Part shown: positions 42,178-50,887 of the stretch, one piece after another
How the letters are laid out: each line of letters starts with the position of its first letter
Position numbering within the stretch: position 1 is the stretch's first letter
DNA from: Pseudomonadales bacterium
GTDB taxonomy: Bacteria; Pseudomonadota; Gammaproteobacteria; Pseudomonadales; UBA5862
Reading direction: 5' to 3'
NCBI GenBank assembly: GCA_024234215.1
Contig: JACKOQ010000005.1
Coordinates: forward strand, 173,266-237,265
DNA: 64,000 nucleotides
The notes under the pieces: generated by a model
What the model was told of the DNA's origin: nothing
Databases searched by the model: none
What the model saw: the letters and a program-made list of their open reading frames with translations, nothing else
Made by a program: the position numbers and the translations under genes

Positions 42178-45100
42178 GTGAACATCGCCTCTTCACAGCC
42201 CGGCGTCACCTCCAGTCTCATGGCGGCGCGCTGGCTGCTGCCAGAGATTCAGGTCGAACTCCATGCGATCCAGGTGCTGCTCGATCAGGCAGCCACCGAT
42301 TCGCAGAGCGAAAGTGAGGTGGCCGACCGCCTGCGCCAACTCGGCAACCTGCTCACCGTCGCCGAACTGACACTGCCGGCCACGCTCTGCCATGAGCTGC
42401 GTCAGGCGTTGCAGACGACACGATTTTCACTCCCTGCCCGCGAACTGGCACTGGAGATTCTGCTGCGGCTGCCGGATCTGATTGGTGAGCTGGCCCGCGA
42501 TGAGCCTGACGCCCTCGCCCTCACCTGGGTTCTGCGCGCCGAGCTGCAGCAGTTGCTCGGCCGCCCTCTTCCGGAACCACTCTCCCGGTCGACCGGACAG
42601 CCAGCAGCCGTGGCACTCTCGGCCGAACAGCTCGCTCACTACCCAGCCGAACGCTTTCTGCCGCTGGCGGCCAAACTTCACGCCACCTACCGCGATGGTC
42701 TGCTCCAATACCGGCAGACGAACATGGCCGCTGCACTGCAGGGCATGCAGCGGGTGGTGGGCAAACTGCTTGAAATTGCACCACAAAGTCCCTCCAGTCC
42801 GCTGTTGCAGGCCCTGCTGCGGATCCTTGCAGCGATGGAGCGGGCACGGCTCGGGCCGCGCGCTGCCCTGCTCGATCTGCTGAGCGAATTGGAACCTTGG
42901 CTGGCCCGACTCGTCACGACCGGCGCGGCGCTGCTCAATCAGCCACCCACGCTGTTGGCGGCACTGCAACCCTATGCCCAGTTGGCCGGCCCGATGGATG
43001 GGCATGACGACACCACTTCGCCCTTGCTGCCGATCAGCGGTACCGGAGCCGCACGCGAGGTGTTGCTCAATGAGCTGGCCATCGAAATCGACCACCTCAA
43101 GACCCGACTCGAAGAGAATCTCGATCTGCCCGCACTGCGCCAGGAGTGTGAGCGGCTGCGATCGACCATCCGGCTGCTCGCCCTGCCCGATCTGACCCGA
43201 GCCATGCAGCGGGTGATCGAACTGCTCTCGGCAACGCCGGAACGGCTCGACCGACTGCAACTGGCCGAAGCAGTGCTCGAACTCGAAGCGGCAGTGATGA
43301 ACCCGGACAGTCAGGTCGCCGCCACGACGCAACGGAACAGCGGACTGCGTCAGGCACAACAGCAGTTCATGCAGCAGTGCGCGCAGGAGCTGGAAGAGCT
43401 GCGCCAACGGCTCGATGACCATCTGACCCTGCCGGGCGATAACCCTTTGCCGCCACAGGTCGAGCAGGGGCTTCAGCAGCTGCAGGGGGGCTTCAACCTG
43501 ATGGAGTGGCCGGAACTGGCTACGGCCATCGGTGTCGCCCGGACACAATTGCTCGCTCCCCAGCGGCCAGCGCCCGCGGATTTGGCACTGATCGTCGACC
43601 TGCTGATCGGCACCGAGTTCTATCTTCAGCAGTGGCTGGCCGGCGAACGCGACGCTCCATCCGCCAACCTGATCAATCTGTGCAACCGCCTCATCCGCGC
43701 CCCACAGGAGGAGAGCCAAGCCACCCCTGCCCCGGCGCCCGCCGAGGATGCCAGCGACAGCGGCTTCGATGCCGAGATCGCGGCCGTCTTCGTCGAAGAG
43801 GCGCAGGAGGTGCTGGCAGCACTGGATAAACAGTGGCCCGCCTTCGCCGCAGGCGCGCAGGGTGCCCTCATCGAGGTGCGCCGCGGCTTCCACACCCTGA
43901 AGGGCAGTGGCCGGATGGTGGCCGCCGATACGGTTGCGGCACTGGCCTGGGCCGTCGAGCAGCGCCTCAACCAGCTGATCGATCTGGGCCATGGCCTCAG
44001 CGGTGAATTGATCGAACTGATCGATCAGACCCGCAATCTTCTGCCGGAACTGCTCGACTGTTTTGCCAACGGACAGGCCGCCGCACCCGGCTGGCAACAG
44101 CTGCTGCAACGGATCGAAGCCTCTGACGATGCCGAGGAGACGAAGCCAGAACCGCAGGCTCGGCCAGAGTCGGCCACGACCACTGCAACAGCGGCCGAAG
44201 AGAGTCTCGATGCGGTCTTCAGCCGCGAAGCGGCACTCCATCTTCAGCGAATCGAGCAGATTCTGGCCCATCCCGACAGTCCGCAGGGCGACTGGCGGCT
44301 GCTGGAACGCACGCTGCACACCCTCAAGGGCAGCGCCAATGCCGCTGGCCGCCGGCCACTGGCCCAACTGACTGGCGCGATGCTCGATACGGTACAGCGC
44401 CATCTGCAGGAGGGTGAGGCGGCACCGACCCTCGCCTGCCGTGCCGGCGCGGAGCTGCTGCCGATGCTGGTGCTCCATGCGGGCGATGACGCAACCCTGC
44501 CACCGCAATTCCATGCGGCAGTCGAATTGCTGCAGCAACCGCTTTGCGAACCAGAGGCGTTGTCCACCCGCTGGCTCGACGCTGCCGACACGCTGGTGGC
44601 AGCACTCGAGCAGCTCGGCAGCGCTCCGCAGCAAGCACAGGCGCGGCAGCAGATCGAGCAGGCAATCAGCGCCGCCCTGGGCGAACAGTTGCCCGCGGCC
44701 ATCCGCAACTGGATCGACCACCTGCATCTCTGGATGGCGCAGCACTTCCATGCCGACCGCATCGAAGCCCGTGCCCGGCTGGCACTGTGCCGCCAGGCCC
44801 TGATCGAATCGATCGAAGCCGAGGTGCTGAATCAGCCCGCCAGCGACTGGAGTGAGCTGTGGCAGCCACTGCCGGAGCCTCAACGACCACCCTCGACCCC
44901 GGAGCGCGCCTTCGCCACGCCCCAACCAGAGGAGAAAAGTGCGGCTGCCGCGCCCATGTCGGCAGCCACCCGCGAAGCGGATGAAGAGCTGCTGGCAATT
45001 TTCATGGGCGAGGCCGAAGAGCTGCTCGAGGAGATTCAGGCGATTCAGCGCCACTGGCCCGATCGGCCGGCCGCCACGTCGGAACAGGTTGCGGCATTGG

Positions 45101-47253
45101 CGCGGGCGCTGCATACACTCAAGGGCGGAGCCCGTCTGGTGGGTCAGCGCATGCTGGCCGACATCTGTCATGAGTTTGAAACCCGGCTCGACTCGCTCCG
45201 CGTCGCTGAGGTCGGTCCTGACGAACTGAGTGGACTGGTCAGGCAACTGCAAGCAGTGATTTCGGCCGAGCAGTCGACAGATGTCGACATCGACTCCCCC
45301 TCCACCCGGCTCGAAACACCTGAGGTCGCGCTCTCAGTACTGCCTCCTGAGACATCGACCGTCCAAGCCACTGGAGCCGAACCGGCCGAGATCACCGATC
45401 CAATCAGGAGTCCGGCACGCGGCGAGACGCTGCGGCTGTCGGCCAGTCTGCTGTCACACCTGCTCGATCTGACCAATGAATCGACCCTGCTGCAGGAGCG
45501 GCTCGAACGGCAGAGCCGGGAGTTCGGCCAGGCCGTCGATGAAATGGAGCTGACCATAGACCGGCTGCGCGACCAGGTGCGACGGCTGGACATCGAGGCC
45601 GAAAGCGAACTCCGACTGCGCCACCGCCAAGGCAGCAGCGAGCGACAGGATTTCGATCCGCTGGAGCTCGACCGCTATTCACAGTTGCAGCAGTTGAGCC
45701 GTGGACTCGTGGAGAGCGCCTCCGACATCAAGGATCTGCGTGACGCCATGGCCGGCCGCCTGCAACAGATGCGTGGTCAATTGTTGCAGCAGTCGCACCT
45801 GCACACCGAACTGCGCGAAGGGCTGGCGCGGGCGCAGATGGTGCCCTTCTCGCGGCTGGTTCCACGACTTGGCAAGATGGTGCGCCAGTTGGCCACCGAA
45901 TTGGGCAAGGATGTCGGACTGCGGGTGATCAACCCCGAGGTCGAGATCGACCGCACGGTGCTCGAACGGCTGATCACACCGCTGGAGCACATGCTGCGCA
46001 ATGCGCTGGACCATGGCATCGAAAGCCCGGCGCAACGCCTGGCACTGGGCAAGAGCGCCCGCGCCAGCATCACTCTCCAACTGCAACCGCAGGGCAGCAA
46101 TCTGCTGCTGAGCGTCAGCGACGATGGTGCCGGCATCAACGTCGAACAGGTGCTCCACAAGGCGCGCAGTCGCGGGCTGATCGACCCTCAACGGCAATTG
46201 AGTCCGAACGAAGCACTGCAACTGATCTTCCTGCCCGGTTTCTCGACTGCCTCTGTCGTCACGCAGATCTCCGGTCGCGGGGTCGGCATGGATGTGGTGC
46301 GCAATGAGGTCCAGGCGCTGGGTGGCACCATTGACGCCAGCAGTCGCCCCGGCGAAGGCACCTGCTTTGAACTGCGGCTGCCCTACACGCTGTCGGCCAA
46401 TCGGGCCTTGATGGTGCGCGTGGGCGGTGAGCTCTATGCCCTGCCGCTGGAGACCATCGAAGGGGTGGTGCGGGTCAGCCCCTACGAGCTCGAGCACCAC
46501 TATCAGCAACCCGACAGCCGCTATGCCTACGCCGGGCGTGACTACCGGCTGCGCCACCTTGGCACGCTGCTGTTCGGCTGGAATCCGCCGACACTGGACG
46601 GCGTCACCCGCCCGCTGCCGGTGATCCTGTTGCGCAGTCAGGATGATGCGGTGGCGTTGCAGGTCGATGCGCTCGAAGGCAGCAGCGAAATCGTCGCCAA
46701 GGCGCTCGCGCCGCAGTTCAATCAGGTTCCGGGCATTGCCGGTGCCTCCTTGCAGGGCGATGAGGGCGCGGTGATCATTCTCGACCTGCCCGCCCTGCTG
46801 CGCGCCAAGCCTGAAGGCCATGCCACCTCCAGCAGTCTGGCCAGCATTCACGGCCACGATGCGCAAACCTGCCTGGTGGTGGATGATTCGGTCACCATGC
46901 GCAAGGTGACCTCACGCCTGCTCGAACGACAGGGCTATCGGGTGTTGATGGCACGTGACGGTGTCGAGGCCCTGGCGATGCTGAATGAGAGCCGTCCGGA
47001 TGTCATGCTGCTCGATGTCGAGATGCCGCGGATGGATGGCTTCGAACTGGTCAGCCGCATTCGTCACCAGAGTGGTCTGGAAGATCTGCCGATCATCATG
47101 ATCACCTCCCGCACCGGCGCCAAACACCGCGAACGGGCCCGCGAACTCGGCATCACCCACTATCTGGGCAAGCCTTACGCTGAACAGGCGCTGCTGCTCG
47201 CCATCGATACAGTGACCACAACAGCGGCCTATCCGGAACAGCGCTGCTCATGA
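42178..47253 (+). CDS. chpA: ChpA hybrid chemosensory histidine kinase
   Basis: This kinase of about 1,691 residues contains three clear Hpt domains with phospho-histidines at residues 572 (RRGFHTLKGSGRM), 714 (RTLHTLKGSANAAG) and 979 (RALHTLKGGARLVG). Degenerate helical Hpt-like regions precede them. A dimerisation region, a CheA-type ATPase (LEHMLRNALDHGIE near 1268, DDGAGIN, GRGVGMDVVRNE), a CheW domain and a C-terminal receiver with Asp1613 follow. It phosphorylates PilG and PilH. GTG 42178 has AGGAG eight bases upstream. P. aeruginosa ChpA has six Hpt domains, so this one is shorter. Neither pilK nor chpB is present. Confidence 0.94.
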   Translation: MNIASSQPGVTSSLMAARWLLPEIQVELHAIQVLLDQAATDSQSESEVADRLRQLGNLLTVAELTLPATLCHELRQALQTTRFSLPARELALEILLRLPDLIGELARDEPDALALTWVLRAELQQLLGRPLPEPLSRSTGQPAAVALSAEQLAHYPAERFLPLAAKLHATYRDGLLQYRQTNMAAALQGMQRVVGKLLEIAPQSPSSPLLQALLRILAAMERARLGPRAALLDLLSELEPWLARLVTTGAALLNQPPTLLAALQPYAQLAGPMDGHDDTTSPLLPISGTGAAREVLLNELAIEIDHLKTRLEENLDLPALRQECERLRSTIRLLALPDLTRAMQRVIELLSATPERLDRLQLAEAVLELEAAVMNPDSQVAATTQRNSGLRQAQQQFMQQCAQELEELRQRLDDHLTLPGDNPLPPQVEQGLQQLQGGFNLMEWPELATAIGVARTQLLAPQRPAPADLALIVDLLIGTEFYLQQWLAGERDAPSANLINLCNRLIRAPQEESQATPAPAPAEDASDSGFDAEIAAVFVEEAQEVLAALDKQWPAFAAGAQGALIEVRRGFHTLKGSGRMVAADTVAALAWAVEQRLNQLIDLGHGLSGELIELIDQTRNLLPELLDCFANGQAAAPGWQQLLQRIEASDDAEETKPEPQARPESATTTATAAEESLDAVFSREAALHLQRIEQILAHPDSPQGDWRLLERTLHTLKGSANAAGRRPLAQLTGAMLDTVQRHLQEGEAAPTLACRAGAELLPMLVLHAGDDATLPPQFHAAVELLQQPLCEPEALSTRWLDAADTLVAALEQLGSAPQQAQARQQIEQAISAALGEQLPAAIRNWIDHLHLWMAQHFHADRIEARARLALCRQALIESIEAEVLNQPASDWSELWQPLPEPQRPPSTPERAFATPQPEEKSAAAAPMSAATREADEELLAIFMGEAEELLEEIQAIQRHWPDRPAATSEQVAALARALHTLKGGARLVGQRMLADICHEFETRLDSLRVAEVGPDELSGLVRQLQAVISAEQSTDVDIDSPSTRLETPEVALSVLPPETSTVQATGAEPAEITDPIRSPARGETLRLSASLLSHLLDLTNESTLLQERLERQSREFGQAVDEMELTIDRLRDQVRRLDIEAESELRLRHRQGSSERQDFDPLELDRYSQLQQLSRGLVESASDIKDLRDAMAGRLQQMRGQLLQQSHLHTELREGLARAQMVPFSRLVPRLGKMVRQLATELGKDVGLRVINPEVEIDRTVLERLITPLEHMLRNALDHGIESPAQRLALGKSARASITLQLQPQGSNLLLSVSDDGAGINVEQVLHKARSRGLIDPQRQLSPNEALQLIFLPGFSTASVVTQISGRGVGMDVVRNEVQALGGTIDASSRPGEGTCFELRLPYTLSANRALMVRVGGELYALPLETIEGVVRVSPYELEHHYQQPDSRYAYAGRDYRLRHLGTLLFGWNPPTLDGVTRPLPVILLRSQDDAVALQVDALEGSSEIVAKALAPQFNQVPGIAGASLQGDEGAVIILDLPALLRAKPEGHATSSSLASIHGHDAQTCLVVDDSVTMRKVTSRLLERQGYRVLMARDGVEALAMLNESRPDVMLLDVEMPRMDGFELVSRIRHQSGLEDLPIIMITSRTGAKHRERARELGITHYLGKPYAEQALLLAIDTVTTTAAYPEQRCS

Positions 47254-47756
47254 CGACACGGCCCAGTCCCAACGTCACGCTGCTCGATCTGGTGGTGTTG
47301 CCACTGACGCAGCGCCAACTGCTGCTGCCGGCCAGCGCGCTGGCCGAAGTGTTGCCCAAGTGGCAAAGCCGTCCCCTGCCTGAAACGCCGCAGTGGTGCG
47401 CGGGGGAGCTCGAATGGCGCCAACGCCGACTGCCACTGATCGACTTCGAACGCTGGTCGGGCGGGCCGGACACACCGGGCAGATGGCTGGTCGTCTGCAA
47501 CCGCAGTCAGGACGATCTGCCGTTCAGCCATTATGGAGTGCTGCTCGCCGGACGCCCCCGGCTATTGCGGCTGCGCAGCAATCAGCTCCGGGGCATTCCC
47601 ACGCCATCCGATGCCGGAATCGGTGCCATGACACTGGTGGAGGGTGAACGCTATGCCATCCCCGATCTGATGGCACTCGAGCGACAGATCGACCAGGCGA
47701 TGCGTGGTACCCGGCTGCGCGAGGCCGCCGGTCAGTCACCCGTCAAACCGGATTGA
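47250..47756 (+). CDS. chpC: ChpC-like CheW-domain protein
   Basis: This 168-residue CheW-fold protein contains LLPASALAEVLPKWQSRPLPETPQWCAGELEWRQRRLPLIDFERW and YGVLLAGRPRLLRLRSNQLRG. ChpC is the second CheW-like adaptor of the Chp system and is thought to connect other receptors to ChpA. Its ATG overlaps the chpA stop (ATGA), so it takes the place normally held by chpB-chpC. Confidence 0.9.
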   Translation: MTTRPSPNVTLLDLVVLPLTQRQLLLPASALAEVLPKWQSRPLPETPQWCAGELEWRQRRLPLIDFERWSGGPDTPGRWLVVCNRSQDDLPFSHYGVLLAGRPRLLRLRSNQLRGIPTPSDAGIGAMTLVEGERYAIPDLMALERQIDQAMRGTRLREAAGQSPVKPD

Positions 47757-47782
47757 GCCGAGCGCCGCGCACTCCCGATTTC

Positions 47783-47798
47783 TGGCAATGATCTTGCT
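47783..47798 (+). promoter_or_regulatory. Sigma-54 (RpoN) promoter upstream of fliK
   Basis: The sequence TGGCAATGATCTTGCT has GG at -24 and GC at -12 with exactly the right spacing for the consensus TGGCAC-N5-TTGCW. A transcription start near 47809 would leave a 23-base leader that includes AGGGAG before the ATG at 47832. Flagellar genes in pseudomonads are commonly RpoN dependent. Confidence 0.75.
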
Positions 47799-47831
47799 GT
47801 GTACGTCCAATCGTCACTGCAGGGAGTCGAG

Positions 47832-49082
47832 ATGAATCTGCCCACCATCGACCTGTCCACCATGCCGGCGGTGCAGGCCACTGCACAAAGCACCGTCATG
47901 ATCAGCTCAGAGTCGCCGAATGCCGCCCCGACTGGCGATGGCCGCAGCGCAACGGCTGATTTTCAGGCCCTGATGGCTGCATTGCAGGGTCAGCTCGGCC
48001 CGATGAACGCGGCTGGCGCCACCCAATCTGGGGCCATGACAACGAAACAGGGCACAGTCCAACCGCAGCAGCCAAGCTCGGAACCGCTGCTGACGCTGGT
48101 GGAAGAGACCCTCACTGAAGCCACTGCGGGTGGCACAGTCGCCTCCGAAGAGAACATACAACCTGCGCAGAGCGACAAGGAGCCGTCGGGCGACGGTCTG
48201 AGCTTGCCGTTCATCGGCACACTCTTGCCGCCGACAACGCCGCTGACAACCACAGCATTGGCCGTTGAACGCCAAGCCAATGAAAATGAAGCAAGCACGG
48301 CCACCGATCCGGCCTCTCTGTTACGATTTGAAAGCGGAATGCAGAAGACCTCCGAGCCGACTCATTCGAGCGGTCTGCTGAGCGAAACCAGTCAAAGTGG
48401 GGCCGAACGGCAATTCATGGACGAACTGAAAAACCTGTTGGCGATGATGCCCGGCGCCGGTCATGAAGACCCGGCACCGACCGCCGATGCCCAGGCTGTC
48501 ACACCGCTGGCGCAATCCATCGGCTCCGCCAGCCCTGATGGGACGGCCAATCTGACTGGAACGGCCATGACGTCGCTGGCACCGCCCTTCCTGCACAATT
48601 CACCTGGCGACACCGCAATGACAGGCAAGGCTGAGTTGCCACCCGCCAGGCTCCTGATGGAGCAGCCGCTCAACCTCGATGGCGATACCTGGGTCGATGG
48701 GTTTGCCGAGCGCATTCTCTGGGCAAGCAAGAACCAGTTCCACTATGCAGAGATTCAGCTCGACCCGCCCGAGCTGGGCGCACTGCAGGTGCGCATTCAG
48801 ATCCATCAGGATCAGGCGCAGGTGCAGTTCATCAGCCCCCACCACCAGGTGCGCGAAGCCATCGAAGGCAGCCTCGACCGACTGCGCGATCTGTTTCAGC
48901 AGCAAGGGATGCAACTGGCCCACAGCCAGGTCGACGATGGGGGTGGCCGCGGCAGCGCCCAACAGGAGTCACGCCGTGAAGGTTGGCATCCCATTGCAGG
49001 TGAAAACCCAGCCACCACCGAAGAGCCCATGCTTCAGTCACGCTCACTGCGCGAAGGCGCACTGATCGACCGTTATGCCTGA
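47832..49082 (+). CDS. fliK: FliK-like flagellar hook-length control protein
   Basis: This 416-residue protein has a low-complexity, Thr/Ala/Gln-rich N-terminal two-thirds and a C-terminal FliK domain (about residues 275-365): WVDGFAERILWASKNQFHYAEIQLDPPELGALQVRIQIHQDQAQVQFISPHHQVREAIEGSLDRLRDLFQQQGM. FliK measures hook length and switches flagellar export. No other flagellar gene is in the window, so it is an orphan next to the chemosensory operon, behind its own sigma-54 promoter. ATG 47832 has AGGGAG upstream. Confidence 0.9.
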   Translation: MNLPTIDLSTMPAVQATAQSTVMISSESPNAAPTGDGRSATADFQALMAALQGQLGPMNAAGATQSGAMTTKQGTVQPQQPSSEPLLTLVEETLTEATAGGTVASEENIQPAQSDKEPSGDGLSLPFIGTLLPPTTPLTTTALAVERQANENEASTATDPASLLRFESGMQKTSEPTHSSGLLSETSQSGAERQFMDELKNLLAMMPGAGHEDPAPTADAQAVTPLAQSIGSASPDGTANLTGTAMTSLAPPFLHNSPGDTAMTGKAELPPARLLMEQPLNLDGDTWVDGFAERILWASKNQFHYAEIQLDPPELGALQVRIQIHQDQAQVQFISPHHQVREAIEGSLDRLRDLFQQQGMQLAHSQVDDGGGRGSAQQESRREGWHPIAGENPATTEEPMLQSRSLREGALIDRYA

Positions 49083-49099
49083 GGGGCAATGAACTTGCC

Positions 49100-49290
49100 C
49101 GCCATCGCCGGATACATTGCCAAGCGGCTTTGGCCGCCTCGAACGCTTCCGGGCTGAGATAGCCGTTGGCGCTGTGCCGGCGGATTCGATTGCAATCAAC
49201 CTCGATGTACTCGAACACGGTCGCGCGCAGCTGCCTGCGCTTGGCAAACCGCTCGCCGTGGACTCGAAAGGAGGTTTTCCATCCATTTCA
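49100..49290 (-). pseudogene. Remnant of an IS3-family transposase (3' end of orfB)
   Basis: One minus-strand frame reads VHGERFAKRRQLRATVFEYIE, then VDCNRIRRHSANGYLSPEAFE, the typical C-terminal end of IS3-family integrase-core transposases. A stop lies just upstream in the same frame, and the DDE core is absent, so only about 60 codons survive. It marks an old insertion at the border between fliK and the flavinylation gene block. No intact terminal repeats were found. Confidence 0.75.
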
Positions 49291-49345
49291 ATGACAGCCC
49301 ATGGCTGAGATTGCCATGCATATAAGAACAGATTTTATTTGTATT

Positions 49346-49360
49346 CAAGAATGATTCTTG
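49346..49360. promoter_or_regulatory. 7-1-7 palindrome (Fur-like operator candidate) in an AT-rich leader
   Basis: CAAGAAT-G-ATTCTTG is a perfect 7-1-7 inverted repeat, the geometry of Fur sites (TGATAAT-N-ATTATCA), although only four of seven bases per half match. It lies 53 bases upstream of the FMN-binding protein start, in an AT-rich stretch (49309-49375) that stands out from GC-rich surroundings. It is a likely regulator site; the regulator is not known. Confidence 0.45.
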
Positions 49361-49412
49361 TTTATATTAACGGCAAGCAAACGGCAAAACAGCTTTTGAG
49401 GCAGATCACGTC

Positions 49413-49958
49413 GTGTCGCAAACTCCAAACTGGCTGATTTTTTCCGCTGCCTGCGTGCCGCTCATGGCGCCGGTGCCTGCGCTTGCCGTGCAGTACATGA
49501 CGACGGAGGCAGCGCAAAAGCTGATGTTTCCGAAAGCAAACCTGTTCATCCCGCATTTCGTGCGACTCGACGATGCGCAAAAGGAAGCGGTTGAGAGCGC
49601 CACCGGCGTGAAGATGCGCCACGCCGAGCAGCCGGTCTGGCAGGTGATGGTGGGTGGCAAACCCGCCGGCTGGTTCGTGCGGGACGAGGTGTACGGCAAG
49701 CACGAGTTCATCACCTACGCCGTTGCGCTCGATGCCAGCGGCGCGGTGCGTGGCGTCGAGATTCTCGACTACCGCGAGACCCATGGCCGCGAAATCATCA
49801 ACCCGAAATGGCGCGCGCAGTTCACCGGAAAACGTCATGGCGCGACGCTGAAGCTCGGTGACGACGTCCAGAACATCAGTGGCGCCACGCTCTCGTGCAA
49901 ACACATCACCGAGGGTGTGCGCCGCGTGCTGGCGATTCATCAGGCGGTGCTGAAGTGA
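49413..49958 (+). CDS. Secreted FMN-binding domain protein (flavinylated)
   Basis: This 181-residue protein has a signal peptide (WLIFSAACVPLMAPVPALA) and an FMN_bind domain. The flavinylation motif SGAT is at residues 156-159 (DDVQNISGATLSC), with Thr159 the expected site of covalent FMN attachment. No transmembrane helix follows, so it is probably a periplasmic electron carrier. GTG 49413 has GAGG upstream. The ApbE transferase that would modify it is encoded directly downstream with a GTGA overlap. Confidence 0.88.
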   Translation: MSQTPNWLIFSAACVPLMAPVPALAVQYMTTEAAQKLMFPKANLFIPHFVRLDDAQKEAVESATGVKMRHAEQPVWQVMVGGKPAGWFVRDEVYGKHEFITYAVALDASGAVRGVEILDYRETHGREIINPKWRAQFTGKRHGATLKLGDDVQNISGATLSCKHITEGVRRVLAIHQAVLK

Positions 49959-50875
49959 AGGTGCGCCGCGCACAGCCCTGGCTCGGCACGCTGGTTGATA
50001 TCCAGGTCGAAGGCGATGACGCAATGCGACTGCGCAGCGCGTGTGATGACGCCTTCGGGCGCATTGCCGAAATCCACGCGGCGCTGAGCTTTCAGTCGCC
50101 CGACTCCGAGTTGACCCACGTCAACCGCATGGCACAAACCGACTGGGTGGGTCTGTCACCCGACTTCGCCGCCGTGCTCGCAGCCGCACTCGACTTCGCC
50201 CGGCTTGGCGACGGCAATTTCGACCCCTGCGTCGGTGGGCGGCTGGTTGCAGCAGGCCGGCTGCCACGCCACGCCGGATTTCCTGAAAAGACCAATGGCA
50301 ACTGGCGCGCGATCGAATTCGATGGCGAACGTGTGCGGTTTCAGGTTCCGCTGCTGCTCGATTTTTCGGGCATCGCCAAGGGCCATGCGGTCGATCAGGC
50401 GCTCGCCGCGCTCCGCAGCACCGGCGTCGCCGCCGCCACCGTCAACGCCGGTGGCGATCTTGCACATTTCGGCCACACGCCGATTCCACTCGAGCTGCGC
50501 GATCCCACACAACCTACCCGCCTGCTGCGGCTCGCGCAGATCACATGCGGTGCCGCTGCGACCTCGGCCGATTACTTCCAACCCGGCCAGCTGATTGATC
50601 CGGCGGATGGCACACCGCTGTGCCGCGCATCAAGCGTCACCGTGCTCGCTGCCGACTGCCTCACCGCCGACGCCCTGACCAAGATCGTTGCCGCAGACCC
50701 GAAACACGCGCCCGCACGGCTCGCCCACCATGGCGCACAAGCGATCCTGTTCGATGCCGAGGGTCTGCACCTCGGCGATGCGAAGGGCTGGCGAACTGTG
50801 TATGCCGCCGTTCGTTCTGCCACTCCAATCGCCGGCCACGGGCAACGTCCCCAGCCGGTCACCGCTCTCAACTGA
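49955..50875 (+). CDS. apbE: FAD:protein FMN transferase (ApbE)
   Basis: This ApbE-family enzyme of 306 residues has LGTLVDIQVEG near the N-terminus, LLLDFSGIAKGHAVDQA, VNAGGDLAHFG and ADCLTADALTKIVAA, which bind FAD and magnesium. It transfers FMN from FAD to a Thr in proteins such as the upstream FMN_bind protein. GTG 49955 overlaps the previous stop. No clear signal peptide or lipobox is visible at this start, though the enzyme usually works in the periplasm. Confidence 0.9.
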   Translation: MKVRRAQPWLGTLVDIQVEGDDAMRLRSACDDAFGRIAEIHAALSFQSPDSELTHVNRMAQTDWVGLSPDFAAVLAAALDFARLGDGNFDPCVGGRLVAAGRLPRHAGFPEKTNGNWRAIEFDGERVRFQVPLLLDFSGIAKGHAVDQALAALRSTGVAAATVNAGGDLAHFGHTPIPLELRDPTQPTRLLRLAQITCGAAATSADYFQPGQLIDPADGTPLCRASSVTVLAADCLTADALTKIVAADPKHAPARLAHHGAQAILFDAEGLHLGDAKGWRTVYAAVRSATPIAGHGQRPQPVTALN

Positions 50876-50887
50876 CCTGGAGTTCTG

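Noticed and set aside
42427..45252. 941-codon minus-strand open frame
   Set aside because: It is antisense to chpA; its Gln/Leu/Arg-rich text mirrors the chpA codons and has no start context or domain.
49044..49286. 80-codon minus-strand frame considered as a small gene
   Set aside because: A different frame of the same DNA gives the IS3 transposase tail; the 80-codon frame has no similarity.
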